Shown: positions 36,741 through 47,717 of the stretch, one piece after another
Layout: every line of letters starts with the position of its first letter
Position numbering within the stretch: position 1 is the first letter of the stretch
Assembly: GCF_019059575.1 (NCBI RefSeq)
Contig: NW_024881506.1
Location: 930,001 to 994,000 of the forward strand
DNA from: Amphibalanus amphitrite
Taxonomy: Eukaryota > Arthropoda > Thecostraca > Balanomorpha > Balanidae
Direction of reading: 5' to 3'
Length of the DNA stretch: 64,000 nt
Notes under the pieces: model-generated
Databases searched by the model: none
Seen by the model: the letters and a program-made list of their open reading frames with translations, nothing else
Told to the model about the DNA's origin: nothing
Made by a program: the position numbers and the translations under genes

Positions 36741-37050
36741 ACTGTCCGTCGGACGCTGTCTGCCAGACACTGACCGTACCGGACAGTAGTGTCCGCCGGA
36801 CACCACTGTCCGCCGGACAGACACTGTCCGTCAGTCGGACACTACTTTCCGCCGGACACTACTGTCCGCCGGACACTACTGTCCGCCGGACACCACTGTC
36901 TGCCGGACACCACTGTCCGTCGGACGCTGTCTGCCAGACACTGACCGTACCGGACAGACACTGTCCACCGGACACTACTGTCCACCGGACACCACTGTCC
37001 GTCAGACACCACTGTCCAACGGACACCACTGTCCGCCGGACAGCGGTCAT
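36741..37050. repeat. Minisatellite of near-palindromic 17-bp units with a higher-order duplication
   Basis: The basic unit is CACTACTGTCCGCCGGA and variants (CACCACTGTCCGTCGGA, CACTACTGTCCACCGGA), about sixteen in all. Each junction GGACA-N-TGTCC is an inverted repeat, so single strands could fold into a row of hairpins. A 40-bp block starting ACTGTCCGTCGGACGCTGTC occurs identically at 36741-36780 and 36912-36951, a 171-bp higher-order copy. Every unit also carries the TGTCC/GGACA pair. Confidence 0.9.
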
Positions 37051-37183
37051 CGATTCGAGCGACGAGTTACGATCAGTCGGACCGGATGCCTCGAGCTGGC
37101 GGGGACGTCGCGTACCTTTCGACCTCGACACTCAGCTGATTTAAAAACGCCCACCGAAATGCGAGCAAGATCGTATCTCGTCC

Positions 37184-37285
37184 GGTGGTGGAGACTTTCC
37201 GTTATAATCTCTCCGAACGTCACAGCGCCGGGATTTATCATGGTTTGATTTTAATTTATTGTTTCACCAATTGCAATTTCCCGAC
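37184..37285. promoter_or_regulatory. Candidate conserved noncoding element
   Basis: This AT-rich island has GTTATAATCTC, GGATTTATCATGG, TTTGATTTTAATTTATTG and CCAATTGCAATTTCC, with several homeodomain cores (TTTAT, TAATTT, CAATTG). It is followed by a typical CCAATGGG box at 37310. It could be an intronic enhancer or an internal promoter. Confidence 0.28.
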
Positions 37286-38305
37286 CAAAAAGGTATTGTG
37301 CGGCCTCGGCCAATGGGCGGAGACGTCGGACGCTTGCCGCGCCGCCATTGGCTGTCGGCGTATTGGCTGGTCGGCCGCGAGAAGAAGCCCGGGACATTTG
37401 TATTGATCGCCGCCGCCGCCGCCGTCGTCGTCGACGCCGTCCGAGAAGACGGGCTGCGTCGGAGACGACGCCGGCAGCCGGGCGGGAGAGGGCGGTGGCC
37501 GGCGGGCCGCCGCCGACTCTGGGCCACGGCAGAGCAGTTCATGGTTTACCGCTGCAGCCGCACACACACACATACACACTGACGTCTCATTCTGACACCC
37601 AGCGGGACAACTAGTGGACGAGGGGGGCGTGCAGAGCAGCGACACACGAGCGGCACGGAACAACACCGAGGGCCGGCGGCCTGACACACCGCGGCGGCCT
37701 GACACACCGGAGACACAGGCAGATGCGGCGGCCTGACACAACAACGCCTCGAGAGAAACAACACAGCCAGCAGCGTCACACCCTCCAGTGTCCTGCCATA
37801 GGCGCCCTCAGCCAGTAACCGAACTGTGTGCTCCACATGGGAATTAGCTGGATCGAGATAGCCCCAACTTAGACCGAAACTTTACAAATGCGTGGCGATC
37901 GAGGAAAACGGCCACTATAAATATTTACAAAGGACGGACCCAGCCAATCGTCATATATGAATGTAAATGCAGTTTGATGCAACGATCATGCATGGGAAAA
38001 ATTTAGCTACGCTGCCTAGCCGCTGGGACTTGCATGTAAAACAGTTGTTTTCCGTTAATCATGACTATGCATTGAGGAGTTCGTGACACTGGCACCGGCC
38101 CCGGCGACCACTGCATGCAGAGCTGGTCGCCGCCGAACAGGTATCCATGCGACAAACAGACACACAAACAGAGGGCCAAGGAGCGACCGCAGTGGCGCCA
38201 CCCTTCCTACCAGCATCCATTTTCCGGCCGCCTTCGACAGACAGGTGGAAGACAGAGTCAGACACAGACAGAGTCAGAGGCGCCGGCCGGTGTCGCCGCC
38301 CATGG

Positions 38306-38352
38306 GGAGGGGGCGGGTCGGGTCGGGTCGGGTGGGGGGGGGGGGGGGGTCG
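38306..38352 (+). other. G-quadruplex-prone tract ending in a poly-G run
   Basis: GGGTC repeats four times and runs into about fifteen G bases; fits the G4 rule on the template strand of hth. Confidence 0.6.
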
Positions 38353-39435
38353 GACGGGACGGCCCGCTCGCGCACCCATCGCTCGCCGCCGCTATCTGAT
38401 GGGCCTTGAATAGCTGGCCGGGCCGGGACGGTGCCTCTCGGGAGGCAGGGAGGAAGTGTGCCGCGCGGGACGTCTCTGCTGGGCTGGGCGTCATTAGCGG
38501 CATATGGCAGCGCGGCGGGCGCGGCGCACTGATACAATCACGCCGCAACTGTGTATGGTCCGCGGGGCACACGATCAGCGAGCCGTGTCAGGGACGCCGC
38601 CGGAGGCAGGTAGGTCCTATCAGCGGCGTCACCGGTAGAGTGCCAGGACCGGCTGGGAAGGACCGAGTGGGATTGCCGGGACTCAGAGGAAGGCGGGGAG
38701 GGAGGGCGGTCACCACCCATCCCGACTGGAACCCGCCACCCATCACCTGCCTCTCAGCTAGGTGCACGGCGAACAGTAACAGTAATAAAACGATGGCTTT
38801 CCCAGTTCTGTGGCTTCTCAGTAGTCTATTTAAAGTCGGCATATCGCTGCCATTTTCCCGCATGAATACTCGCCATGCCATGTTCTGAGTGTGTCTGCAG
38901 TGTCCTGTCGTGTACACTCGCGTTGCAGGGTATATGTACTTCCTGGACAGTGTAGCTGCTACCCACGCCAATGCAAATGGCTCCAGCGCGGATCCAGTTC
39001 GCCGCGGAGCTATGTAAATTTCGTATGCACCTGGTACCTAGCTGATCTAGCGATAGGTGTAGTAAGCGGTACTCCGAGGAGCAGCGACCCGTGCGAAAAC
39101 ATCACTCATTAGCGACTGGTGCAGTGCTGCGCTGGGCCGACCTGACCTGACCTGACCTCAGAGCCTCTGCCGCCGGGTTGTCCTGGACGGCCCAGCGCGC
39201 CTGGACCCCGTCGCTGCGCGGTGCTAATCCCGGTGTAGCAGAGGCCGTTACGGTTTGGGGACATGCCGTCGACTGGCGCCGGCCGTGGCTCCGAATTAAT
39301 CAGTCGACTTACTCCCCCGTCCCTGTGTCTGCTGCGCGGGATCTACACAGCGCCAGTTCCCTGTCCTCGCCGCCCGGCGACTGGTGACTGTGGTGTGCCT
39401 ACTGCCGCAGCTCTGACAGCTTCTGGCGCCGTGCG

Positions 39436-39795
39436 GCCGTGTCCTGGTCCTCTACGACTGTGTCCTGTGCGACCTGCGACTGTGTCCTGTGCGGTCTGCG
39501 CCTTGTGCAGCCTGCGACTGGGTCCTGTGCGTCCTGCGACTGTCCTGTGCGACCTGAGACTGTCCTGTGCGACCTGCGAATATGTCGTGTGCGACCTGCG
39601 ACTGTGTCCTGTGCGCCCTGCGACTGTGTCCTGTGCGACCTGCGACTGTCCTGTGCGACCTGCGACTATGTCCTGTGCGATCTGCGCCTTGTGCAGCCTG
39701 CGACTGGGTCCTGTGCGTCCTGCAACTGCCTGTGCGTTCTGGAGTGTGGTGTGCGGCCTGCGAATGTGTCCCTGTTTAGCTTGCGAATTCGTCCT
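39436..39795. repeat. Minisatellite, TGTCCTGTGCGACCTGCGAC-like units
   Basis: More than twelve units of 18-24 bp (TGTCCTGTGCGACCTGCGAC, TGTCCTGTGCGCCCTGCGAC, GCGCCTTGTGCAGCCTGCGAC). The order of variants is duplicated: a segment with GCGCCTTGTGCAGCC occurs near 39500 and again near 39685, so part of the array was copied as a block. Its Cys-rich reading frames are translation of the repeat, not a gene. Confidence 0.9.
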
Positions 39796-39904
39796 GTAGC
39801 CCTGACATAAGTCATGAGCGCCCTCAGCCCTGGACCGTGTCCTGTGCCTCCTGACCTTTACCTGTGCCCCCTGACCTGTACCTGTGCCCCTTGACGCTGC
39901 ATAC

Positions 39905-39980
39905 TGTGCACCCCGGTGGCACTGTGTCCTGTGCGCCCCGGTGGCACTGTGTCCTGTACGCACCGGTGGCACTGTGTCCT
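39905..39980. repeat. Minisatellite, three copies of a 25-bp unit
   Basis: GTGCACCCCGGTGGCACTGT-GTCCT, with GTGCGCC and GTACGCA variants, is repeated three times. It shares the TGTCCTGTGCG word with the neighbouring array. Confidence 0.85.
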
Positions 39981-42900
39981 GCCCGCACACACCCCGGCTT
40001 CCCTGTCTCTGGTCCGCTCTGGCCGCGCCGCTGCTGCTTTCCTCTCTCAGTCTCTGGCGCCCAGCCGACTAATGGATAAAACGCATTATGGCCACCCTGG
40101 CAAATACACGCCAGAGACGCACACAAATAAACAGAGCGGAAACATGTGTAATGACTGAAAAAACGATGGCACGCCTGCGCCACCCCGGCAAAAAGCTGAG
40201 AGCCCTGGCGGCCGAGAGCCGAGCTGAGAGGAGAGGCCGGGCCGGGCGCCCGCTCCGCGCCGCGCCCGGCTCTCGGGGCGCGCCAGATGTGCGCCGCCGC
40301 GCCGGGCTCGTCTCGTCCTATTTTGGCGACGAGCAGCGGCGCGGCAGTGGGCCGCGTTTGGCAGCCGCTCAGTGGCGGCGTCCGTCTCCCCTCCGAGAGC
40401 AGATGTCTGTGATAAACTGGCGGCCGCTGCCGCCAGACACTTAGCGCCCGTTATTTCCACTTTTAATTGTCGTAAATCATTCAAGGCAAACAGTAAACTG
40501 TGCTCGCGCGACCTCAAGAGATCGTAAATCCATCCGTCCTTCCGCAAACCAAGACATGGAGTGGTGTTATGATCTTGTTTATATCGTCGACGCTCTACGT
40601 TGAAATCGTATACAAACGGTAAACCAATTATTTTGGCACATAATTAACAATAATACACACCATCACAAACGGTTACGTATGTGGGACAATGCGCAGCATG
40701 GAACTTACGCCAGCCTCAGAATACCTCGGCATTAAAGTCATCAAATAAAACTAATCGAATCACAGTATTTCGTCCTAGAAATAGCACTTGCTACCAGAGT
40801 CATAAAGCTCCCTACAAATACCCTAGAGTGCGGAAACCAGTCAGATGAAATATCATCGCGTAATACTGACAGTCTGAGCCGCAGACGCGGCAAACTGAAG
40901 CACGTCCTCCAGGCAACGCGCCCGCGCCGGACCACTTACGTATATCCATAGTTTGTACAAATGCACGAGTATTCTCACAGATGACACGCGCGCACGTGCG
41001 CGCGAGCTAGGGCGCATGGCACGCTTCGTCACCGACCTAACAGCTCAACATAAACGCACTCCCAGTCCCTGAATGTACTGGCTAAGCCCAACAGGAGATG
41101 GCCGGGCGGCAGCCAGCGATGCACCGCCCTGACCTCAGATCGGTCCGTGACCCAGCCGCCCTGAGCCGGGTCAGCCCGTGACCCAGCTCATCATGTTCAG
41201 CGGAGCCTCAGAAAGAAAACGGGCCGCGAGCGCGCTGCTCGGGCCGTGGATCCGTGCGGCTGGCCCGTGACACGGCGCCAGTCCGTGCGGTGGACGCGGC
41301 GGTGGCCGTCCACCCCGAGCTCTCGTCTGCCGCCGGCCGGCCGCCCCCGCCCCCGCCGCCGCCGCCGCCGCCGCCGTGCAGAGGTGCGCCCGTCGCCGTC
41401 CGCCATCCGAGCGCTTGCTGTTGTCTCCGCTGTCGACAGAATTCGACTAAGTCCGCATCTGCAACAGCGGAGACAACTGCGCGTCAGATGGCGGCTGGCT
41501 GCGCGGGCACACGCTGCACAGAGCGGCCGCCGTGGTGTCTGCCGTCCCAGGCGCGCGCGTCTATCTTCTCGATTTTGACCGCACTCGGGCGGACGCTCAA
41601 TTCGAGCGTTTGAGAGAGAAATCGAGACTGGCGCAAACCTGGAACAGCAGAACCAGTGCGGAGCACAGCAGGCACACAGGGCACAGGGCAGGGCGGGCCG
41701 GCAGGAGGGTCCCGGTCCCCGTCTCAGTCTGGCAGTGAGACGGAGCCCACCCGTGGAGAACTATTCACCCGCTGCTGATTCCCAGCCAAGTGAGCATCCC
41801 GGTACAGCTTTCTGGACCCGTTTCCCGGCCGTTACGGTCCCGTCGCGGTGTCCCTGGCCGGCCGGGAGGGAGGACAATGCGCCCGCTCGGCCGGCCGCTC
41901 CCCGCTGAGCCGAGCACGGTCCGGCCCCTGGGCCTTGGTCCGTCGTGTTCAGCCCGCACCGCGCCGCGCGCCGACCAAGCAAAAGTTATTCGTCCGACAA
42001 AGGTCGCCCACGGACGGCTATTTCAGGAGCGGGAGGTGAGCCGGCTGTGCTCAGTTGGACGGCGCGCTGACCTCGAAAAGCGCGTGTGACGGCCCGACCG
42101 GCCACCCAGGCGCGGAGCCCACGGCCCGACGGGGGACTGAGGAATGCGGCCCACTGAGCGCAGGAGTAGCGGCATTTCCGATCAGCGGCACCCATGCGTG
42201 CATTAGGTAACACGGTCTCTGTTAACCAATGCGCCCCGATTTCCATTCCTTCCGATCGATGATCATGAGTGGGATCTTTATCGGCGATGAGTTCAGCGCC
42301 ATTTGGCCGCCGACCGCGGCCGAGCCGGCCTGGCTGACCGACCGTCCCGCAGTCCCGACGCGCTTTGCGGGCGTTCCCCGATGCTCAAGTCACTGCACTC
42401 GGGTTTATCCTGGGCTTTCCAGCGTTCCACCACATCCTTCTCTCCGTGACCTCACTGACGGTGTTTTGTCGTCGGCGACCTCTGCCTACTGCGTGACCCG
42501 TGACCCAGCCGTGACCTCGGCCCGACCTCGCCGGGGCGCGATCCTATCGCGTGGCCTCGCCACCGCCGCGGGACGCCTCTCGCCACGGTGCGCCAGTTCT
42601 GTCGCCAGCGCACGTATCGCGCCGCGAATCACCGTCGTGCTCCGGAGAAACCGGTGGGCCGCACCCGACTGCGCCCTTTTCCCTGTCCATCGGTCAAAAA
42701 CGCTGCTAGCCCTCCTAATTGCGCCGCGCGCGCACAGAGTCGGCAGCAGCTGCGGCCGGTGGCGACTGCGGCGCGCAGCGGCGATCCCGGAACAGATAGT
42801 CGACACGACAGCCGTCCAGCCGCCGCGGCCCGTGTGGCCGTCCAGCCACCGGCACCGCCACCGCCGTCCCACAGCGCGCACCTGCCGGCCGACCCCACTG

Positions 42901-43704
42901 CGGACCCAGAGGCCGGTACATCCCCGACCGGCCACCGGACCCGGTCCGATCACGGTGCCGTGAGTCACGGTACCCGGTCCGGGTCCAGCCGTGACGGAGA
43001 TCTCGGCCACTCGGTCACCAGCCCGGCCACTCAGAGAGGGCGCCTGCCGAGTCACTCGTCCACCCGGCGCGGCCACAACAGGTTCCCAGTGGCGGCGCGC
43101 GGCTCCCGCGCAGCGATCGCCGCGATAGGCGCGGCCGCGCCGCCGCTCGCCGCTTGTCAGTGGGGTCACGTTGTATTTTATCGGCAGCACCGGACGGGAC
43201 GGGGCGCGGGAATAATTCCTAAATAAACGATCCGGGCCCAGATAGCTGGGAAATTCGAACGCTCAGATGGTCGAAATCATAATAAACTTGTGGTAGGAAA
43301 TCGCCCTTCGACGCTCGATTTATGGATAGGCCGAGCGGACGGTCAAACCCATTCTTTGGATGTGGAGCCGGTGGCGGCCGGCGGGCGAGGCAGCCGCGGC
43401 GGCTGGCCGGACTGCGACCATCATTCCATCTGTGATTGGAAACGAGTGGCTCTCGCGGTCCAAACCTGGGGTTCAGCCGCCACCTTTCCCGACTGCTGAG
43501 ACAGAATTGACTGTGACCGCCCTCCCCCTCCCCGTCAGCTCGCTAAGGCGGCTCGGGTCGGTTAGATCCAGCTCTGAAGCACGACAATTCCGCCTGTCCC
43601 CGAGGGGTGAGGCCCTCCAGCCGGCGATATTGTCTGCCGCCAGTCGGAGACAAATTCCTATCGGCCTGTTTACATTGGAGACCAAGTTAGCCAAAGTTCA
43701 GGCC

Positions 43705-43750
43705 GGCCACAGCCTGATGATTTATCCGCGCCGTCATAAACATGTCAAGG
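43705..43750. promoter_or_regulatory. Candidate Hox-Exd type site TGATTTAT in an AT-tempered patch
   Basis: TGATTTAT (43718-43725) fits the posterior Hox-Exd/Pbx composite, with TCATAAACATGTCAAG following. Short motif evidence only. Confidence 0.22.
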
Positions 43751-44747
43751 CGACTTGTGCAAACACAAACGGGCGACGAGAGCGCTGCGCGGAGCGGGTG
43801 CGGGCGGCTTCGGCAGCCGGGCGGCCCGACACGGCGGCGGGCAGCCCGACCCCAGCCGCACAGCCGGCTTAAAATATCGCCCCGGCCTGACGGTATCAAG
43901 AAACTGGAATGCATTCCGACCTAGGTGCACATCAATGCACCGCAGTTGCTGCAGCTACAATCATTAACGACCTGGGTATTTATGTAGTTTTACCTCGTGT
44001 CCCAAGAAAAATAGACAGGCACCAGTCGTGCGGCCACGGACACCCTCATTAAACGAACGATTAATCATATCAAAATACCAGATATCCATCAATGCGGAGT
44101 GTTCCGTGCTGAGTCGTGTCATGTACGCGTGTTTTACTGTCGCGCGCGCTGATATTGATGAATACTATCACATTTCCCGGGCGGCTGGGGCGGCCGGGTT
44201 TCCTGCACCTGTGCCCATGTCCAGAGGTGTGAACCCACCGAACCAACCAGGTGTGACATAGCTTCCAGCCAGGAAGGAGCGCGGAAAACGGTGCAGGGAG
44301 GTAGCCCAAGGAGTGCACGAGGCAGCGTGACAGGCGACAGCGACCACCGTGCACGGCCGGTGTGGGAATGGGCGAATTATAAGAATACGTGCTGAGGAAT
44401 TCATTAAAATGGTGTATTCGGCACGACTTCAGAAAAGTTTTAATTATGTTGTCTGGCAAAATGTGAAGGACAGAGAAGGGGGATTCCTTCACAGTCTTTT
44501 TTTTACTAATTTCGTGGAAGAAACTATTCCCCAGAAGTAAAGAAAAGGCAAAGCGAAGACTTTCGGTGAAAATACACGTCTTCGCTCTCAAGCTGAGTAA
44601 TTAGAAATAGAGACCGGCTCAATGAAGTGACCTAAATGATAATTTGCTGGTTGACCGGTAGGTACTCCATTTCGTCTGTCATCGACCGTCGACTGCCCAC
44701 CGGCTGCGGCTCTGGGCGGCGGCGGCCGTAGCCAGGGGTACGCGGCG

Positions 44748-44790
44748 GGGGGCGGGTGCGGGCGGGCGGGGTGCGGGTGCGGGTGCGTCC
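44748..44790 (-). other. C-rich tract right after the HR2 exon donor
   Basis: On the sense strand the intron starts GTGAGTACC and within about 20 bases enters a C-rich tract with repeated CGCACC and CGCCC words. The plus strand is G4-prone here. Such a structure next to a donor could affect splicing. Confidence 0.45.
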
Positions 44791-44809
44791 CCTCGCGCCG
44801 GGTACTCAC

Positions 44810-45016
44810 AATGTCGGGCGTGCTGGTGCCGTCTTGGCTAGCCTCTGCCGAGGCGCGCGAGTTGCCACTGTTGTTGTTGGTGTCACCGTGGCCGTGCTCG
44901 CTGGGCTTGGCGGCCGCGCCGCCGCTGTCCCGCTCATCAATCACTAGGTCTATGGGCATCTTGCCCTTCAAACAGCTGATGTAGCGGTGGCAGAAGTTGT
45001 CGCACAGCTCGTGAAC
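44810..45016 (-). CDS. hth: hth coding exon: rest of HR2 and start of variable linker
   Basis: This exon of 207 bp encodes 69 residues in phase 0. The first 30 residues ([19 protein letters not shown], then [11 protein letters not shown]) are the most conserved part of HR2. The remaining 39 residues are a low-complexity linker rich in Gly, Ala, Asn and Ser, ending DGTSTPDI. The motif STPDI/V closes the same exon in insect Hth. The acceptor is CCCTCTGTTGCAG then GTT-CAC with a long pyrimidine tract; the donor is GAC-ATT then GTGAGTACC. Right after the donor the intron becomes extremely C-rich on the sense strand. If the intron were kept, the frame would run 73 more residues to a stop at about 44588. 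Confidence 0.97.
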
Positions 45017-45312
45017 CTGCAACAGAGGGGAGAGGGACGTCAGTCAGGTGGGGAAGCACCACGGTCACCGCGCCGCACAGCCACCGGAGCTGCCCAGCGC
45101 GGCTCACAGTGCAGCAGGACCTCACGGCCGTGCACGGCAGTGGAAGGGAGTCCCAGTTTCCAGCGGGCCGCTTGGAACAGATCCCAATGTCCGGTGATGG
45201 TGCCATGTCGGACTGACACGGTGTCGGGCTGACACTATGCCCGGCTGACACGGTGTCGGGTGTCCTAGTGACAGGTGACAGCAGGTCAGCGGATACTGAG
45301 CCACTGTCACAG

Positions 45313-45328
45313 CCCCCCCCCCCCCCCA
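45313..45328. repeat. Poly-C run
   Basis: This is a run of about sixteen C bases; exact length is doubtful. Confidence 0.8.
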
Positions 45329-46684
45329 CTTTCTGCAGCGTCGCCCCGGCGACAGGGATTTTTGTCAGCGACCCTGGCGCGCGATACGATCTGCCTCCGG
45401 ACAATGGGCCCGGCTCCTAATCGTCTGACACCTGCAGGCCAGTCGGCCGGAGATGATTTTACCCTGTCCTGACCGCGGCGCCAGGGGTGCAGCTCAGGGT
45501 CAGCACGGGTGTATGAAGACGGTGAATGAAGACAGGACGGTGGACAGAGAGATAATCATAGGACGAGTTACTTTCCTCCGCTTTCTTTCCTGCCTCTAAT
45601 CCACCCCTTCCCCACCTCCCAAACAGAGCGGCGATCCCCTGCTGCCGGCTCCGGCTCCGGCCCGCTCCGCCTCGGCGACCACAAACAGAGACGCACTGCA
45701 CGCAGCTATTTAGGCGATTCGGCCGCAATCCGGCCCAGCTGATAACACTAAAGCCCTTTGTTTGTTGCTCGGCAGCATTTTGCGGGTCTGGATCAGCCGC
45801 GGCGGTCGGTTTATCTGCGCACTCTCCCCGCGCCCCGGGCACTCTGCCCGCGGTGGGAGGGAGCAACACAGACACACGTGCAGGCTGAAACTGAGCGCGG
45901 CCCACAGACGGCTTTGGCGACCGGTTACCGCTTAGATACGTAAGCTTCTTAAAAAGTCATCGCAGATAGAATCGGAGCTTTTTGCTATAAAGAATGTTAA
46001 ATACCCGTTTCGCGGAGTGGGTGCATTACCGGACGACTGTGGTCGGCGACACGCCACTTTTACGGCGGAGCACATGCAAAACCAGCGCCATTTGTCCTCG
46101 GCTGCAGGTATTTGGCCGAAAAATCGCTCCCTACATGGCCGTGGACAGGGCCCGTCGCGAGTGACGGGCGCTTTCCTATAGCGGCGCGGCAAGTGTCGCC
46201 GTCTGTGGCCGGGTTAGGTGCACCCCGGCCCGTCCCAGTTCGTCCCGTATCGGCCCGGCCCGGCCCACCGCCCTGTTTTCAGACCAACTCTCCGAAAACG
46301 AGCCGTCTACGTGCAATAACACCCACTAATGTGTGTTATGACTGAGCATAAACACGGCGGCCGATCCTGCAACAAACACTGAACGCAAAAGAAAACAGGA
46401 GAAAGATCAATTAAATGACCGGATCACGGGCCGCTCGGAAGTCGTCGGTTTGGTGTGTGGCGAGGAGCGGCGTCTCGGGCCGCCGGGCCGCCGCGGGCCC
46501 GGATGGCAGCGGGCCATTCTGAGGCGACCGCAGCATCCCGAGCGGTGCAATGGGGGCCGTGGGGCGGCCATTAGCCAACACCCAGACGGGCAGACGGCCT
46601 GGCAGCCAGCCCGGCGCACACCGCAGCGGGCCACCGCAGGAACGAGCTGTCACCGGGTCACAGTCCGACCCGTCAGAGCGCGCC

Positions 46685-46812
46685 CGGACACCGGGGCGCT
46701 ACCAGGAGCTCCATCAGAACACCGGGGCGCTACCAGGAGCTCCACTAGGCCATCAGGACAATACCAGGAACGAGCCAGGACACTAGGGCGCTACCAGGAA
46801 CTCTACTAGGAC
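46685..46812. repeat. Minisatellite, GGGGCGCTACCAGGAGCTCC unit of about 40 bp
   Basis: Three or four units with GGGGCGCTACCAGGAGCTCC or GGGCGCTACCAGGAACTC, separated by ATCAGAACACC-like spacers, in a 40-60-bp period. Confidence 0.75.
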
Positions 46813-47136
46813 ATCCGTGTGCCGCGCAGTTTGCACTGATTGGCACACATTCTTGCGGGCGCGCAAAAACGGCTGCGCGGGGCCGACAGCGCGGAGCTGT
46901 GAAATATCGCCCTGCCGAGAGTGGCAGTGGGCGGAACAAACCACAAAAAGGCGACCTTCGCCGCGCCCCGCGCCGCCTCCGGCCGCCGCCGGCGCGCGCG
47001 GCAGAGACGCTGTCATTCAAATGGTGGCGTTCTGATGTTTGGGAAATGGTGGTCACACGCTGTGCACGGCTGATAAACGCCGCGGCCAGGCATTGCGTGA
47101 CTCAATCTCCGCCCGGGGCTGATCGGCCGCGAGGAG

Positions 47137-47224
47137 ATGGGAGAGGCAGAGGGAAGGGAGAGGAGAGGAGAGGGAGGGAGAGGGATAGGGAGAGTGGGGA
47201 GAGAGGTGATAGGAAGATGGGACT
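47137..47224 (+). repeat. Polypurine tract
   Basis: GAGAGG, GGGAGAGGAGAGG and AGGGATAGGGAGAG words give nearly 90 bases of plus-strand purine with few interruptions. Such tracts can form triplex (H-) DNA. Confidence 0.75.
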
Positions 47225-47675
47225 GGAAATCGAACAATGGGAGAGATGTGAGAAAACAGTCAAAAGCTCATATTTAGCAAATATTTCGGACGGTTGACAA
47301 AACATCGGGTTTAAATTTTACAGCTTCTCCGGAGGTTAAAATATTGCTGAATTTTGAGACGGCAGTTAGCCAGCTACAGTCCGTCAGAGACCGGGCCAGT
47401 ACAGCGGGATCCATCCGGTGTGCCGCTGCCGGGGACAGTCGGCTGTGCACAGCCGTGTGCACTAACGCCGTGTACACTAACGCCGCGTGCACTGTGCACA
47501 GTGGCGTGAAGAGCGGCGCATCGGGAGCAGGGTAGAGCGCCGGAGCGGGCAGAGCGCTCGGAGCAGGAGATGGTCTGCGGCGTGGGCGGAAGCGACCGGT
47601 CGCAGCGACCACCACAACAAAGGCCACTGCAGGCCTGCACGGCCGCCGTTACGAGCCATAAACATTGAATAACGC

Positions 47676-47717
47676 CCGGACGGACGGACGGACGGACGGA
47701 CGGACCGACCGACCGAC
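47676..47717. repeat. CGGA then CCGA tetranucleotide repeat
   Basis: Seven CGGA units are followed by three or four CCGA units. Confidence 0.9.

Larger units (their letters stand above)
25079..44809 (-). other. hth intron, 19.7 kb, between the HR2 exon and the RPPSSS linker exon
   Basis: This is the largest complete intron seen. It contains minisatellites at 28689-28733, 30691-30785, 34914-34975, 36741-37050, 39436-39795 and 39905-39980, a DR4-like AGGTCA triple at 33628-33653, G4-prone runs (35976-36006, 38306-38352, 44748-44790) and several AT-tempered islands (30044-30178, 34283-34345, 37184-37285, 43705-43750). AT-richer tracts without recognised element ends lie at 32090-32370, 37840-38060 and 40550-40980. 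No coding exon was recognised. Confidence 0.7.

Noticed and set aside
39343-39990. Cys-rich or TGHS/VAGRTG-repeat proteins over the 39.4-39.9-kb stretch
   Set aside because: They are translations of a minisatellite; each frame gives a different repeat peptide.
44588-44809. Coding extension of the HR2 exon ([20 protein letters not shown] and on)
   Set aside because: A consensus GTGAGT donor ends the exon at the family boundary STPDI; the extension is His/Pro low complexity. Retained-intron use cannot be excluded.
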